From Lishizhenia sp965656535 (lineage in GTDB: Bacteria; Bacteroidota; Bacteroidia; Flavobacteriales_D; Crocinitomicaceae), in contig CBFHKX010000003.1 in NCBI GenBank assembly GCA_965656535.1, forward strand, positions 124,001 through 188,000: DNA of 64,000 nt. The letters are read 5' to 3'. Below the pieces are notes generated by a model, which made no database searches, had not been told where the DNA came from, and saw only the letters and a program-made list of their open reading frames with translations. Of this stretch, positions 44,199 to 52,977 are shown piece after piece; position 1 is the stretch's first letter; the number at the start of each line of letters is the position of its first letter. The translations under genes and the position numbers were made by a program.

Positions 44199-45260
44199 AT
44201 GAAAAAGATATATTACGAATCGATATTTGCCCTAGCTGGTTTGTTCTTATCAAGTTGTTTGGCAACTGATAAACCAAATGAATCAGAAAATCTGGTAAAT
44301 GAAGAGGAGAAAATTGTAAATATTTATACAGATAGACATTACGATGTAGATACTGAGTTGTACAAACAATTTGAAGAGGAAACAGGAATTAAAGTAAACG
44401 CGGTTGAGGGAAAAACACAAGAATTACTTGAGCGTTTAGAAAAAGAAGGCGATAATAGTAAAGCAGATATTTATTTTACTGCTGACATTGCTCGTTTATT
44501 TCAAGCAAAAGACGCTGGTTTCTTTCAAGCATCATCTTCGGAAAAGCTAAATAAAAATATTCCTTCTCATTTGAGAGGAGAAGAGGGTAGTTGGTATGGT
44601 TTAACAAAACGTGCGAGAGTTATTGTTTATTCTAATGAGAGAGTGAAACCAGAAATGTTAACTACGTATGAAGATTTAGCAAACGAAAGATGGAAAGGTA
44701 AGATAGCTGTTAGAAGTGGTTCAAATGTTTATAACCAATCTTTATTGGCAAGTATAATTGCAAGTAATGGAGAAGAAACGGCTCAAACTTGGGCAGAAGG
44801 AGTAGTTAAGAATATGTATCAATCTCCGTCTGGTAACGACAGAGATCAAGTAAAAGCAATTTATGCTGGAAAAGCAGATTTGGCTATTGTTAACACTTAT
44901 TACGTAGGTAAGTTATTGAGTTCTGATGACGAGCTAGAAAGAAAAGCAGGTGAGTCAATTTCAATATTCTATCCAAACCAATCGGGTAGAGGTGCACATG
45001 TAAATGTAAGCGGTGTAGGTATTGTAAAATCTGCTCCTAATAAAGAGAATGCGATGAAATTAATAGAGTTTTTGTCTTCCGAAACTGCACAGATCAAACT
45101 TGCCGAGGCAAATTTTGAGTATCCCGTAAATCCATCTGTAAAAGCAAGTGATCTTGTTTCTTCATGGGGAGCGTTTAAAGAAGATACTGTTGCTTTGAGT
45201 AAAATAGGACAATTAAATACGGCTGCTATCAAAGTATTTGATAGAGCTGGCTGGAAATAA
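44199..45260 (+). CDS. Iron(III) ABC transporter substrate-binding lipoprotein
   Basis: A 353-residue lipoprotein (signal ending LSSC) of the FutA/FbpA class, which carries Fe3+ to its permease. NIYTDRHYDVDTELY after the linker and VNTYYVGKLL near residue 228 are positions where the class has iron-binding Tyr residues. RGAHVNVSGVGIVKSAPN and FLSSETAQ are also typical. The permease start codon follows its stop codon directly. Lipid anchoring replaces the free periplasmic form of many Gram-negative bacteria. Confidence 0.92.
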   Translation: MKKIYYESIFALAGLFLSSCLATDKPNESENLVNEEEKIVNIYTDRHYDVDTELYKQFEEETGIKVNAVEGKTQELLERLEKEGDNSKADIYFTADIARLFQAKDAGFFQASSSEKLNKNIPSHLRGEEGSWYGLTKRARVIVYSNERVKPEMLTTYEDLANERWKGKIAVRSGSNVYNQSLLASIIASNGEETAQTWAEGVVKNMYQSPSGNDRDQVKAIYAGKADLAIVNTYYVGKLLSSDDELERKAGESISIFYPNQSGRGAHVNVSGVGIVKSAPNKENAMKLIEFLSSETAQIKLAEANFEYPVNPSVKASDLVSSWGAFKEDTVALSKIGQLNTAAIKVFDRAGWK

Positions 45261-46880
45261 TTGAAAGCAATACAATCAAAATATTGGACATGGATTAGCT
45301 TGTCTGTTTGCATTGGAGGAATAATTTTTATTCCTCTTTTGTTTGTTTTAGAAGGTTTTACACTTTCAGGTAGTACATCAGCAGAAATAGCGGAGAAGCA
45401 GGGAAATATAAATCATTTAAAGGAGTACGTTCTTCCAGAAATGATTTACACTACGCTGCGAATGATTTTTGGGGTTAGTTTTGTTTCTTTATTGTTAGGG
45501 GTAATGCCGGCTTATCTTTTGTCTAATTATAGGTTTCCGTTAAGTAACTTTTTAAGAAAATTTAATATTCTTCCTTTAACTATTCCCACCTATATTATGG
45601 GTTTTGTTTATGCGAGTATTTTTTCTGTAACAGGTACTTTTACTAAAATTGCCTTATTCTTTTTTACTCCAGAACAAATATTTAGCTGGGATATTAATGT
45701 TATTACTGAAGGTTGGTTAATGGTTTTCTTAGGGTTTTCTTTGTACCCTTACGTTTATTCTTCTTGTTTACTTCATTTTTCGGAGAAAAATAAATCACTA
45801 GATGAAGCAGCTTCTACGCTCGGTGTTTCGCCAATAAAACGTTTCTTAAGCGTTAGTCTGCCATTAGCTGTTCCTTCCATTTTGGGAGGAGTAAGTTTAG
45901 TTGTAATGGAAGTAATTAATGATTATGGAGCAATGAGCTACTTTAATGTTAAAACTTTTACTGCAGGTATTTTTCAGGCAAAACAAATGAATTTCTCAGG
46001 CTCACTTTACTTAAGTGCTTTACTTTTTGTTGTGGTTACTTTTGTTTTTAGCACACTTTTCTTTATTCGTTCTATTCGTCGTGTAAAACAATCGAATTCT
46101 GGTTTAACACAGCTTAAGTTTGTTTCTAGAAAAAATGGTATTTTCTTTTCCTTAATCTGTTTTCTGCCGTTTTTTTTAGGTTTTATTGTTCCAGTTTTCC
46201 AATTAGTGTATTTGGCATCAAATAACTTTAGTGCTTTATGGTCTTCTAGTATCTTAATCATCTTTTTTAACGCCCTTCAAATTGCATTAATTGCAGCCAT
46301 TTTAATAGTTTTCTTTGCTGTTGTAATGCACTATAATCGTTATTTAAATAGAAGTAAGTTTGCTAATTTTCTAGCGAATGTTTCTACGTTAGGTTATGCT
46401 ATTCCAGGAGCTGTTATCGGCGTTGCTGTGATTGCGTTTATCTATACTTTAGATTCTTCGGGAAGTTGGTATCAATGGACAATTAATAGTTTAGTTTTAC
46501 TTATTTTTGCATATGTGATTCGTTTTTTTGCAGTAGGTTATAACACAACTGAATCTGTATTTAACCAAGTTTCATCTCAATTACCTGATGCAAGCAGAAC
46601 TCTAGGGAAGGGTGCGTTGTCTACTTTTTTCAAAGTCTATTTTCCTTCAGTTCGGTTTGGACTTCTTACAACTTTGGCCGTAGTTACTATTGATGTGCTA
46701 AAGGAGTTGCCATTAACGTTAATCCTACAACCTTTTAACTTTGAAACCCTAGCTACAAAAGCATACAAAAAAGCCAAAGTAGCAGAATCTGTTGCTGATG
46801 CTGCACCATATGCGTTGCTGTTAATATTGTCGGGTATTTTAGTTACTTTAATATTCATGCGCTCTGATAAAAAAATATAA
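45261..46880 (+). CDS. Iron(III) ABC transporter permease
   Basis: A 539-residue membrane protein with two fused permease halves, about twelve hydrophobic segments in all. Each half has the ABC-ATPase contact loop: LDEAASTLGVSPIKRFLSVSLP and, later, LPDASRTLGKGALSTFFKVY. This is the FbpB arrangement. The start is an unusual TTG at 45261, directly after the preceding stop codon. No ATG lies nearby, and the residues from 45261 onward lead straight into the first membrane segment. Its end overlaps the ATPase ATG by one base. Confidence 0.9.
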   Translation: MKAIQSKYWTWISLSVCIGGIIFIPLLFVLEGFTLSGSTSAEIAEKQGNINHLKEYVLPEMIYTTLRMIFGVSFVSLLLGVMPAYLLSNYRFPLSNFLRKFNILPLTIPTYIMGFVYASIFSVTGTFTKIALFFFTPEQIFSWDINVITEGWLMVFLGFSLYPYVYSSCLLHFSEKNKSLDEAASTLGVSPIKRFLSVSLPLAVPSILGGVSLVVMEVINDYGAMSYFNVKTFTAGIFQAKQMNFSGSLYLSALLFVVVTFVFSTLFFIRSIRRVKQSNSGLTQLKFVSRKNGIFFSLICFLPFFLGFIVPVFQLVYLASNNFSALWSSSILIIFFNALQIALIAAILIVFFAVVMHYNRYLNRSKFANFLANVSTLGYAIPGAVIGVAVIAFIYTLDSSGSWYQWTINSLVLLIFAYVIRFFAVGYNTTESVFNQVSSQLPDASRTLGKGALSTFFKVYFPSVRFGLLTTLAVVTIDVLKELPLTLILQPFNFETLATKAYKKAKVAESVADAAPYALLLILSGILVTLIFMRSDKKI

Positions 46881-47773
46881 TGTTAGAAGTTGTAAACGTT
46901 TCAAAAAAATTTGATAAACAACCCGTTTTAAATGCAATTAGTTTTGCTGTAAAACAAGGTGAGATTGTTGCCCTTTTAGGAGAGAGTGGTTCAGGTAAAA
47001 CAACATTGCTTAGAATTATTGCAGGATTAGAATCCAATGATAGCGGAACAATAACCGTTAATAATAAAGTTTTATCAGATACAACCACCTTTTTAAAACC
47101 TGAAAAAAGGAATGTAGGTGTAGTTTTTCAAGATTATGCTCTTTTTCCGCATTTATCGGTTGAGAAAAATATACGTTTTGCTCTAAAATCAAAAGAAAAC
47201 ATTGAGACTTATCTCACAGCTTTTGAATTATTGGCGCACCGAAATAAAAAGCCTTCTCAATTGTCTGGCGGACAACAACAGCGTGTTGCAATTGCAAGAA
47301 GCCTAATCGTAAACCCTTCTTTACTCTTGCTTGATGAGCCATTTTCTAGTTTAGACCAATCATTAAAAAGAACTGTAAGAACTGAGATTGCTAGTATTTT
47401 AAAGAAAGAGCAGATAACAAGTATTTTTGTTACCCATGATCCAAATGATGCTATGCAAATTGCGGATAAAATAGCGGTATTACAAAATGGTAAAATAATA
47501 CAATTTGATACTCCAGAACAACTCTATAGAAAACCTAAAAACATGTATGTAGGAAATTTGACGGGTATCATTAATGAATTCAATGGTGAATTGGTTAGGC
47601 CAGAACGATTAAGAGTAAAAGAAAATGTAAATGGTGCATTTATAATTAAGCAAATCACATGGCAAAACGGTTCTTATTTACTTAAAATTGAAAACGAGCA
47701 TCATTTGCTTTATGTTTTATCAGAAACGAAAACGTTTAATCAAAAAAGAGTAGACGTAAGCTTAAGAAAGTAA
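46880..47773 (+). CDS. Iron(III) ABC transporter ATP-binding protein
   Basis: A 297-residue ABC ATPase with Walker A GESGSGKTT (about residues 35-43), signature LSGGQQQR, Walker B LLLLDEPFSSLD and an H-loop THD. The C-terminal part beyond residue 230 is short and resembles the FbpC/MalK regulatory region. It powers import by the permease just upstream. Its stop is 9 bp from the 3' end of convergent rnpB. Confidence 0.92.
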   Translation: MLEVVNVSKKFDKQPVLNAISFAVKQGEIVALLGESGSGKTTLLRIIAGLESNDSGTITVNNKVLSDTTTFLKPEKRNVGVVFQDYALFPHLSVEKNIRFALKSKENIETYLTAFELLAHRNKKPSQLSGGQQQRVAIARSLIVNPSLLLLDEPFSSLDQSLKRTVRTEIASILKKEQITSIFVTHDPNDAMQIADKIAVLQNGKIIQFDTPEQLYRKPKNMYVGNLTGIINEFNGELVRPERLRVKENVNGAFIIKQITWQNGSYLLKIENEHHLLYVLSETKTFNQKRVDVSLRK

Positions 47774-47782
47774 AAAGAAAAA

Positions 47783-48152
47783 AGGCAAGTAATAAGCCGG
47801 GTTCTGTATCAAACTAAGTTTGATGTCTATCATTTATCTAGCCTTAACGTCGCCGTTAAAATCCATCAATCTACCCTCCAAGTTGAACAAGCAATTCTTT
47901 ATTTCGTAAACGAAAAGCCTTGGTTTACATGATCTTTCAGTCCGTAAGGTTTACCCTGCCGTATTTATCACTAAACACGCGGTGAGCTCTTACCCCACCT
48001 TTTCACCTTTTCTCTATAAATAGAGTAGTTTACCTTTCTGTGGCACTTTCTGTATTTTTAGCTTAAACTAAAAACCCTTCTCGTTAAGAAGTACGGTGCT
48101 TTATACTGCCCAGACTTTCCTCTTTGTATACAAAGCGATAGACTAACTTGCC
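47783..48152 (-). ncRNA. rnpB: RNase P RNA, class A
   Basis: The catalytic RNA that trims tRNA 5' ends. On the minus strand the P1 stem closes the ends (GGCAAGTT at 48152 with AACTTGCC-type pairing near 47783-47790). GAGGAAAGTCTGGGC (48122-48108) is the conserved CRI/P4 segment, and ACAGAACCCGGCTTAT (47807-47792) the conserved 3' P4 segment. The length of about 370 nt is normal. A T-run follows the 3' end. Confidence 0.95.
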
Positions 48153-48165
48153 TTTTTTCTTAGTG

Positions 48166-48198
48166 CAAAATTAGGAAAAGAACTGAGAAAATGGTCAA
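48166..48198 (-). promoter_or_regulatory. rnpB: Promoter of rnpB
   Basis: On the minus strand TTG (48198-48196), a 22-bp spacer and TAATTTTG (48173-48166) fit the consensus. The RNA begins about 13 bp after the -7 box. Confidence 0.65.
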
Positions 48199-49437
48199 CT
48201 AATTTTCTATTGGTAAAACGTTAACCACACTTCCGTTACTTGGATTCCAAATAAGGATATTATCGGGTAAGCTAAACCTAGTTTTATTTGATAAAGCTTG
48301 AACTTCATTAACATTTGAATAAAGTACAGTTCTTACATCAATTTTTTCTTTGGAAACAAAAATCCATTTAAAGCTATCATTCATTTCTGCATCGCGCGTC
48401 CAAGATTTTAAATCATCTGCAGCTCTTGGTGGAGCTCCCCAGCATCCTTCTCCGATGTAAACAATACCTTTTTTATCATCCCGTACAAAACCTTCGTCAG
48501 CTAATTTATCTTTAGATTTTAATATAGGCCATGTAGATTTGCAGGTATGACTATCACATTCTAGTGCCAAACGTACATTTTTATACTTCTCAAACACAGG
48601 AACAAAATTTCTGTATTGCGTTTGCATTTCATTTTTATGACTCACATGCGGTCGCATTGGTCTATGGTACATCGGCATTTGCCAGTTGAAATCTGCATGT
48701 TCTTTTAATTCAGAATTTAAGAACCATGTTTGTGCTCCACCTTTCCAAATTTCTGAGTTAAGTACTACAACATTAAATAAAGAACCTCCAAATTGAGTAG
48801 AGTAGTAGGCACGTTTACACGGTACATCAAAAATATCTACCATTACTTTATTCGTTTTTTCATGGTTTCCTCTGGTTGGTACAATTGGTATAATCCGACC
48901 GTCAGTTCCTGTGGTTAATTCCCAATCTGTAAACCACTGAAGCCATTCTTTTTGAGTATCAAATCCAGTGTAATCTCCAGCAAATAAAACGGCATGTGGT
49001 TTAAGTTTTTCTACCATTTGATTGGCTAGTCTTCTAACAGAGGAACGCGTACGAGAATCTCCACCACCAATAAAAGAAAGTTGTTCTGAATTTACATTCG
49101 GAGCAGTATAGAAGTAATATACTTTTGAAAAGCCTTTATCGTCTTTAATACTAAAGTAATAAGCTTGATTGGGAAGTAAGTTTTCTAAGTGCACAAAATG
49201 ATTAAACATTCCTTTCGCATTATTTTTTGTTGTAATACTTTGCGATTGAGAAAATTCGAAATCAAATGGTCGGACAGTATCAAAGTGTAAAATTGGATTT
49301 TCTCCGCTTACTTGATCCCAACCAATAACGGCACGATTCGAGGCGTTTCCGTAAAACATTACGCGCACAAATTGTACTTCTGCTAAAGCAATTTGCGTGA
49401 GTAGTGTAACAAGTATAAAACAAATAAACTTCTTCAT
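48199..49437 (-). CDS. Secreted metallophosphoesterase, purple-acid-phosphatase-like
   Basis: A 412-residue exported protein (signal about residues 1-19, TQIALA). A fibronectin-like N-terminal domain (about 22-115) precedes a calcineurin-like phosphoesterase domain with GGGDSRTR, LFAGDYTGF and PTRGNHEK. The later histidine motif, usually GHxH, reads ECDSHTCKS here: one His is replaced by Asp and the usual Tyr/Arg are absent. Activity on phosphoesters is inferred from the family. It ends exactly where the rnpB -33 box begins. Confidence 0.85.
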   Translation of the reverse strand: MKKFICFILVTLLTQIALAEVQFVRVMFYGNASNRAVIGWDQVSGENPILHFDTVRPFDFEFSQSQSITTKNNAKGMFNHFVHLENLLPNQAYYFSIKDDKGFSKVYYFYTAPNVNSEQLSFIGGGDSRTRSSVRRLANQMVEKLKPHAVLFAGDYTGFDTQKEWLQWFTDWELTTGTDGRIIPIVPTRGNHEKTNKVMVDIFDVPCKRAYYSTQFGGSLFNVVVLNSEIWKGGAQTWFLNSELKEHADFNWQMPMYHRPMRPHVSHKNEMQTQYRNFVPVFEKYKNVRLALECDSHTCKSTWPILKSKDKLADEGFVRDDKKGIVYIGEGCWGAPPRAADDLKSWTRDAEMNDSFKWIFVSKEKIDVRTVLYSNVNEVQALSNKTRFSLPDNILIWNPSNGSVVNVLPIEN

Positions 49438-49464
49438 CTAACAAAAATATTCAAAATATGACAT

Positions 49465-49492
49465 AAAAAAACCTCTTCACTTGAAGAGGTTT
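49465..49492 (-). terminator. Terminator of the cyclophilin gene
   Basis: AACCTCTTC pairs with GAAGAGGTT around ACTT, and a T-run follows on the minus strand. Confidence 0.85.
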
Positions 49493-49512
49493 GAAGTTTC
49501 TAGAGCGTTGAA

Positions 49513-49944
49513 TTAATCTTCAATAACAATTTTTTCAATTAAATCTCCTTGATTAATAGAATCAATGATATCAACACCTTCTGTAACTTTTCCAAAGCAA
49601 GTATGGTTTCTGTCTAAATGTGCTGTGTTTGTTCTGCTGTGACAAATAAAGAATTGAGAACCTCCAGTATTTCTTCCTGCGTGTGCCATAGATAAAACAC
49701 CTCTGTCATGAAATTGATTGTCACCATCTAATTCACAATCTATTGAATAACCTGGTCCGCCAGCACCTGTTCCGTTTGGACATCCTCCTTGGATTACAAA
49801 ATCAGGTAGAACTCTATGAAATGTTAGTCCATCATAAAAACCATCTTTGGCTAGTTTTACAAAGTTTGCAACCGTATTTGGTGCGTCTTTTTCATAAAAC
49901 TCTACAATCATATTTCCTTTGCTTGTCTCAATTTTTCCTTTCAT
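49513..49944 (-). CDS. Cyclophilin-type peptidyl-prolyl isomerase
   Basis: A 143-residue cytoplasmic cyclophilin. It has TFHRVLPDFVIQGG, GGPGYSIDCE, GVLSMAHAGRNTGGSQFFI and LDRNHTCFGKV, all hallmark segments including the catalytic Arg of FHR. There is no signal peptide. A -7 box lies 15 bp before the ATG, and a terminator follows the gene. Confidence 0.94.
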   Translation of the reverse strand: MKGKIETSKGNMIVEFYEKDAPNTVANFVKLAKDGFYDGLTFHRVLPDFVIQGGCPNGTGAGGPGYSIDCELDGDNQFHDRGVLSMAHAGRNTGGSQFFICHSRTNTAHLDRNHTCFGKVTEGVDIIDSINQGDLIEKIVIED

Positions 49945-49959
49945 CTTCTAATTTTTTAA

Positions 49960-49967
49960 CAAAGATA
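49960..49967 (-). promoter_or_regulatory. -7 element of the cyclophilin gene
   Basis: TATCTTTG on the minus strand matches TAnnTTTG. No -33 TTG is evident. Confidence 0.5.
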
Positions 49968-50154
49968 CTTTCTTATTCTAAAAAAAGAAATAACACACAT
50001 TACATATCCGTTCAATCTAACGGTTTTGCTCTTTATTTTTTATTAGACCAATAATTCCAAGAATGAACTGTAAAGTTGTAAACAACCTCAAATAATTTGA
50101 AAGGTTTACTTCTTTAGAACGTTTAATTTCTTTCGAAATAGCTAATTTTAAGCC

Positions 50155-51741
50155 ATGAACAAGACAACAATAGACAGAAGAGAAACTTCTTTTTTTAGTA
50201 ATACAGCCAATTCTTTGGTTTACAACCAAGAACAACTTACACCTTTTATTAGTACACCCTTTTCAAAAGAAAACTTGTTTAATCAAATCAAAAAAAAAGC
50301 AGATAACTATAACAACAAATACAGAATCCCGTTAGTAGAAGTTCTAATTGAATCTTATCAAAACATTGAAAATAAAACAGCTGTAGTAGAAAACACAATT
50401 TTGCTAGAGCAGAAAGATACGTTTACGATTACTACAGGACATCAGTTAAATTTATTTACAGGACCAGTATTTTTTGTCTACAAAATATTACACGTGATAA
50501 AGCTTGCTGCTGAAATGAAAGCGAAGCATCCAGAATACAACTTTGTGCCTGTTTATTGGATGGCAAGTGAGGATCATGATTTTGAAGAAATAAATCACCT
50601 TTCGGTTTTTAACAACAAAGTAGTCTGGAATACAGATCAAAAGGGTGCCGTTGGGAGGTTTGAAATAAAAGCATTTGAAGAAACCAAAAGCGCGCTATTG
50701 TCTTATTTTGAAAACCAAGTTGAAATAGCAGCATGGATAAAAGAACAATATTTAAATGGCGAAAGTTTATCTCAAGCAACACTACGTTTAGTGCATGGGT
50801 TATTCGGAGATAAAGGACTTCTTATTATTGATGCTGATCACCCCAAATTAAAAACGCTTTTTAAACCTGTTCTTTTTAAAGAAGTGCAAGCGTCTTTTTC
50901 GCAAAAAGCAGTCTCAAAAACATCTTTAGCACTTGAAAAAGAAGGCTACAAGACTCAAGTGCACCCAAGAGAAATTAACTTATTCTTTTTAGATGAGAAT
51001 AGCAGAGAAAGGATAGTTAAGAAGGAAGATGGTACTTTTGAATGGAATAATTTTTCTTGTAATGCTATAGAATTATTAGAGATGATGGATTTAAAACCAC
51101 AAGATTTTAGTCCGAACGTTGTTCTTCGTCCAGTTTATCAAGAATGGATATTACCTAACTTATGTTATGTTGGAGGAGGAGGAGAGATGGCTTATTGGCT
51201 TCAACTTAAAGGAGTTTTTGATGCCTTAGAATTATCTTATCCAATTATACAGGTTCGAAATAGTGTACAGTTTGTAGATGCTACCAATGCTTCAAAAATG
51301 GATAAACTGGGATATTCATTTGTTGATTTTTTGAAAGACAAGGAAGAATTAAAAAAGGATTTTGTCTTATCTAATTCTAAGGAAGAAATTTCTTTTGAAA
51401 TTTTAGAAGAACACTTGAACACACTTTCCAACCAAATAACCAGCCAAGCCATTGAAGTTGAGTCTGGATTAAAAGGATATGCAGAAGCTGAAGTTGCTAA
51501 ATTGAACAAACAAATTAAGCAATTTGAGGATAAGTTAACGCGTCATCAAAAAAAGAAGTTTGATGACTCACTTAAGCAAATTGAAGGAGTGTACAAAAGG
51601 TTGTTTCCAAACAATGGTTTACAAGAAAGAACCGAAAATGTATTGCAGTTCTTTAGCAAATACGGTTTCGATTCTTTTGTAAACGATCTTTATGATCAAA
51701 TTGATCCTTGGGAGAAAAACCTTATTGTTATTACTGATTAA
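50155..51741 (+). CDS. bshC: Putative cysteine ligase BshC (bacillithiol synthesis)
   Basis: A 528-residue protein with the BshC landmarks: TITTGHQLNLFTGPVFFVYK, VPVYWMASEDHDFEEINHL, VLRPVYQEWILPNL and YVGGGGEMAYWLQLK, then a long C-terminal coiled coil (about 420-490). BshC adds Cys to GlcN-malate in the last step of bacillithiol synthesis, the major thiol of many Bacteroidota. The ATG at 50155 gives MNKTTIDRRET, the usual kind of start. It is divergent from the cyclophilin gene and convergent with the next gene without any gap. Confidence 0.95.
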   Translation: MNKTTIDRRETSFFSNTANSLVYNQEQLTPFISTPFSKENLFNQIKKKADNYNNKYRIPLVEVLIESYQNIENKTAVVENTILLEQKDTFTITTGHQLNLFTGPVFFVYKILHVIKLAAEMKAKHPEYNFVPVYWMASEDHDFEEINHLSVFNNKVVWNTDQKGAVGRFEIKAFEETKSALLSYFENQVEIAAWIKEQYLNGESLSQATLRLVHGLFGDKGLLIIDADHPKLKTLFKPVLFKEVQASFSQKAVSKTSLALEKEGYKTQVHPREINLFFLDENSRERIVKKEDGTFEWNNFSCNAIELLEMMDLKPQDFSPNVVLRPVYQEWILPNLCYVGGGGEMAYWLQLKGVFDALELSYPIIQVRNSVQFVDATNASKMDKLGYSFVDFLKDKEELKKDFVLSNSKEEISFEILEEHLNTLSNQITSQAIEVESGLKGYAEAEVAKLNKQIKQFEDKLTRHQKKKFDDSLKQIEGVYKRLFPNNGLQERTENVLQFFSKYGFDSFVNDLYDQIDPWEKNLIVITD

Positions 51742-52977
51742 TTATTGAATAACTAGCTTTTCTATTTTTTGATTGCCTTTAGAGTTGCTTAACAACACGA
51801 AGTAAATTCCACGTTCTAGGTGAGCTATTGATATTTCTTTATTCGAGTTGGTTTGAACAACGGCTTTCCCATTTGCATTGAAAATAGTTACATCCAAAAC
51901 TTCCTGAGAGGTATGCTTAACAAGAAATACATCTTGCGCTGGGTTTGGATATATTTTAATGTTTTCTAGATTGTTTTCATCTGTAGTGCTTAAGGTTAAA
52001 TCACTTGTTATTTCCATTACTACAGGAAGGTGATCAGACATGTAGTACAATGCACTTAGAACGTTAGCCGGAACATTGTTCTGGGTTGTACAGTTAATTA
52101 AATCTTGGTTATAACATGTTCCATTATTACCTAAAGATTTGTACGAGTTTTGTACATATCTAAAATCTCCAGTTGGATTGTTAAAATTAGACGTTTGCAA
52201 TATAAAATCGAAACGGTCATCTACACCACCTCCAGCGCCATCATCTAAACTGCTTAGACGTGTAGATTGTGTAAGAATTTCTTTGTTTGGAAAATTACTG
52301 TTGTGCCAATTGCCAGGCATATCTATTGGGTCAACCAAAGGATTTATTACATTACTTTGAGTGATTAAGTGTTGATATGCATCTTCGGCACTTGTGTATA
52401 AATTAAAATCTCCACCGCATAATACATAACTATCTGCTGGCAATTCGTTAATTCTGGTTCTTAGAACTTGTGACATCTCAAACCTGATTTGTTCGTTTGC
52501 ATTTCCTTGAGACGATTTTAAGTGAGTTGTGAATACATGTAAGAAAGTTGTGTCTCCGCTAGAAGCAAGTGCAGCATCTTTAATATATAATTTAAAGTAA
52601 TTTAAATCTCTGTAGTCAGTTAAAAAAGCTTCTTCTTGTGCTAAACCAAAAATCCGTGTATTGTAAACTAGGTTTTGTTGTAATTTCCAACTACTAGATG
52701 GATTAGACTGCTGTGTTACGTATGTTCCAGAAGCATAAGTGTCATTTGAAACTGTATTTAATACATCTTCTATCTCGTCTAAGCCAAAAAAAGACTTCAA
52801 CTCTTGAACCATTATTATGTCTGGTGTATAATGATTTAAAATGACTTCTAAAGTATCTTTTCTATTTACAATGCCAGTTGGATAATTTAGGACATTGTAG
52901 CACATTACTTTTATATCTAATTGTGCGCTTCCTAAAAAGGAAATTAGGGTTAAACTGATAAGTGTAAATCTTTTCAT
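51742..52977 (-). CDS. T9SS-secreted endonuclease/exonuclease/phosphatase family protein
   Basis: A 411-residue secreted protein: signal peptide (about 1-18, GSAQ), an EEP domain (KVMCYNVLNYP, DIIMVQELKS, HLKSSQGNANE, CGGDFN, SDHLPVV as the catalytic set), then a T9SS type A sorting domain (KIYPNPAQDVFLVK to the end, LERGIYFVLL). EEP proteins cleave nucleic acids or phosphoesters; here the enzyme would act outside the cell. Its stop is adjacent to the bshC stop. It starts right after the broken gene at 52978. Confidence 0.9.
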   Translation of the reverse strand: MKRFTLISLTLISFLGSAQLDIKVMCYNVLNYPTGIVNRKDTLEVILNHYTPDIIMVQELKSFFGLDEIEDVLNTVSNDTYASGTYVTQQSNPSSSWKLQQNLVYNTRIFGLAQEEAFLTDYRDLNYFKLYIKDAALASSGDTTFLHVFTTHLKSSQGNANEQIRFEMSQVLRTRINELPADSYVLCGGDFNLYTSAEDAYQHLITQSNVINPLVDPIDMPGNWHNSNFPNKEILTQSTRLSSLDDGAGGGVDDRFDFILQTSNFNNPTGDFRYVQNSYKSLGNNGTCYNQDLINCTTQNNVPANVLSALYYMSDHLPVVMEITSDLTLSTTDENNLENIKIYPNPAQDVFLVKHTSQEVLDVTIFNANGKAVVQTNSNKEISIAHLERGIYFVLLSNSKGNQKIEKLVIQ

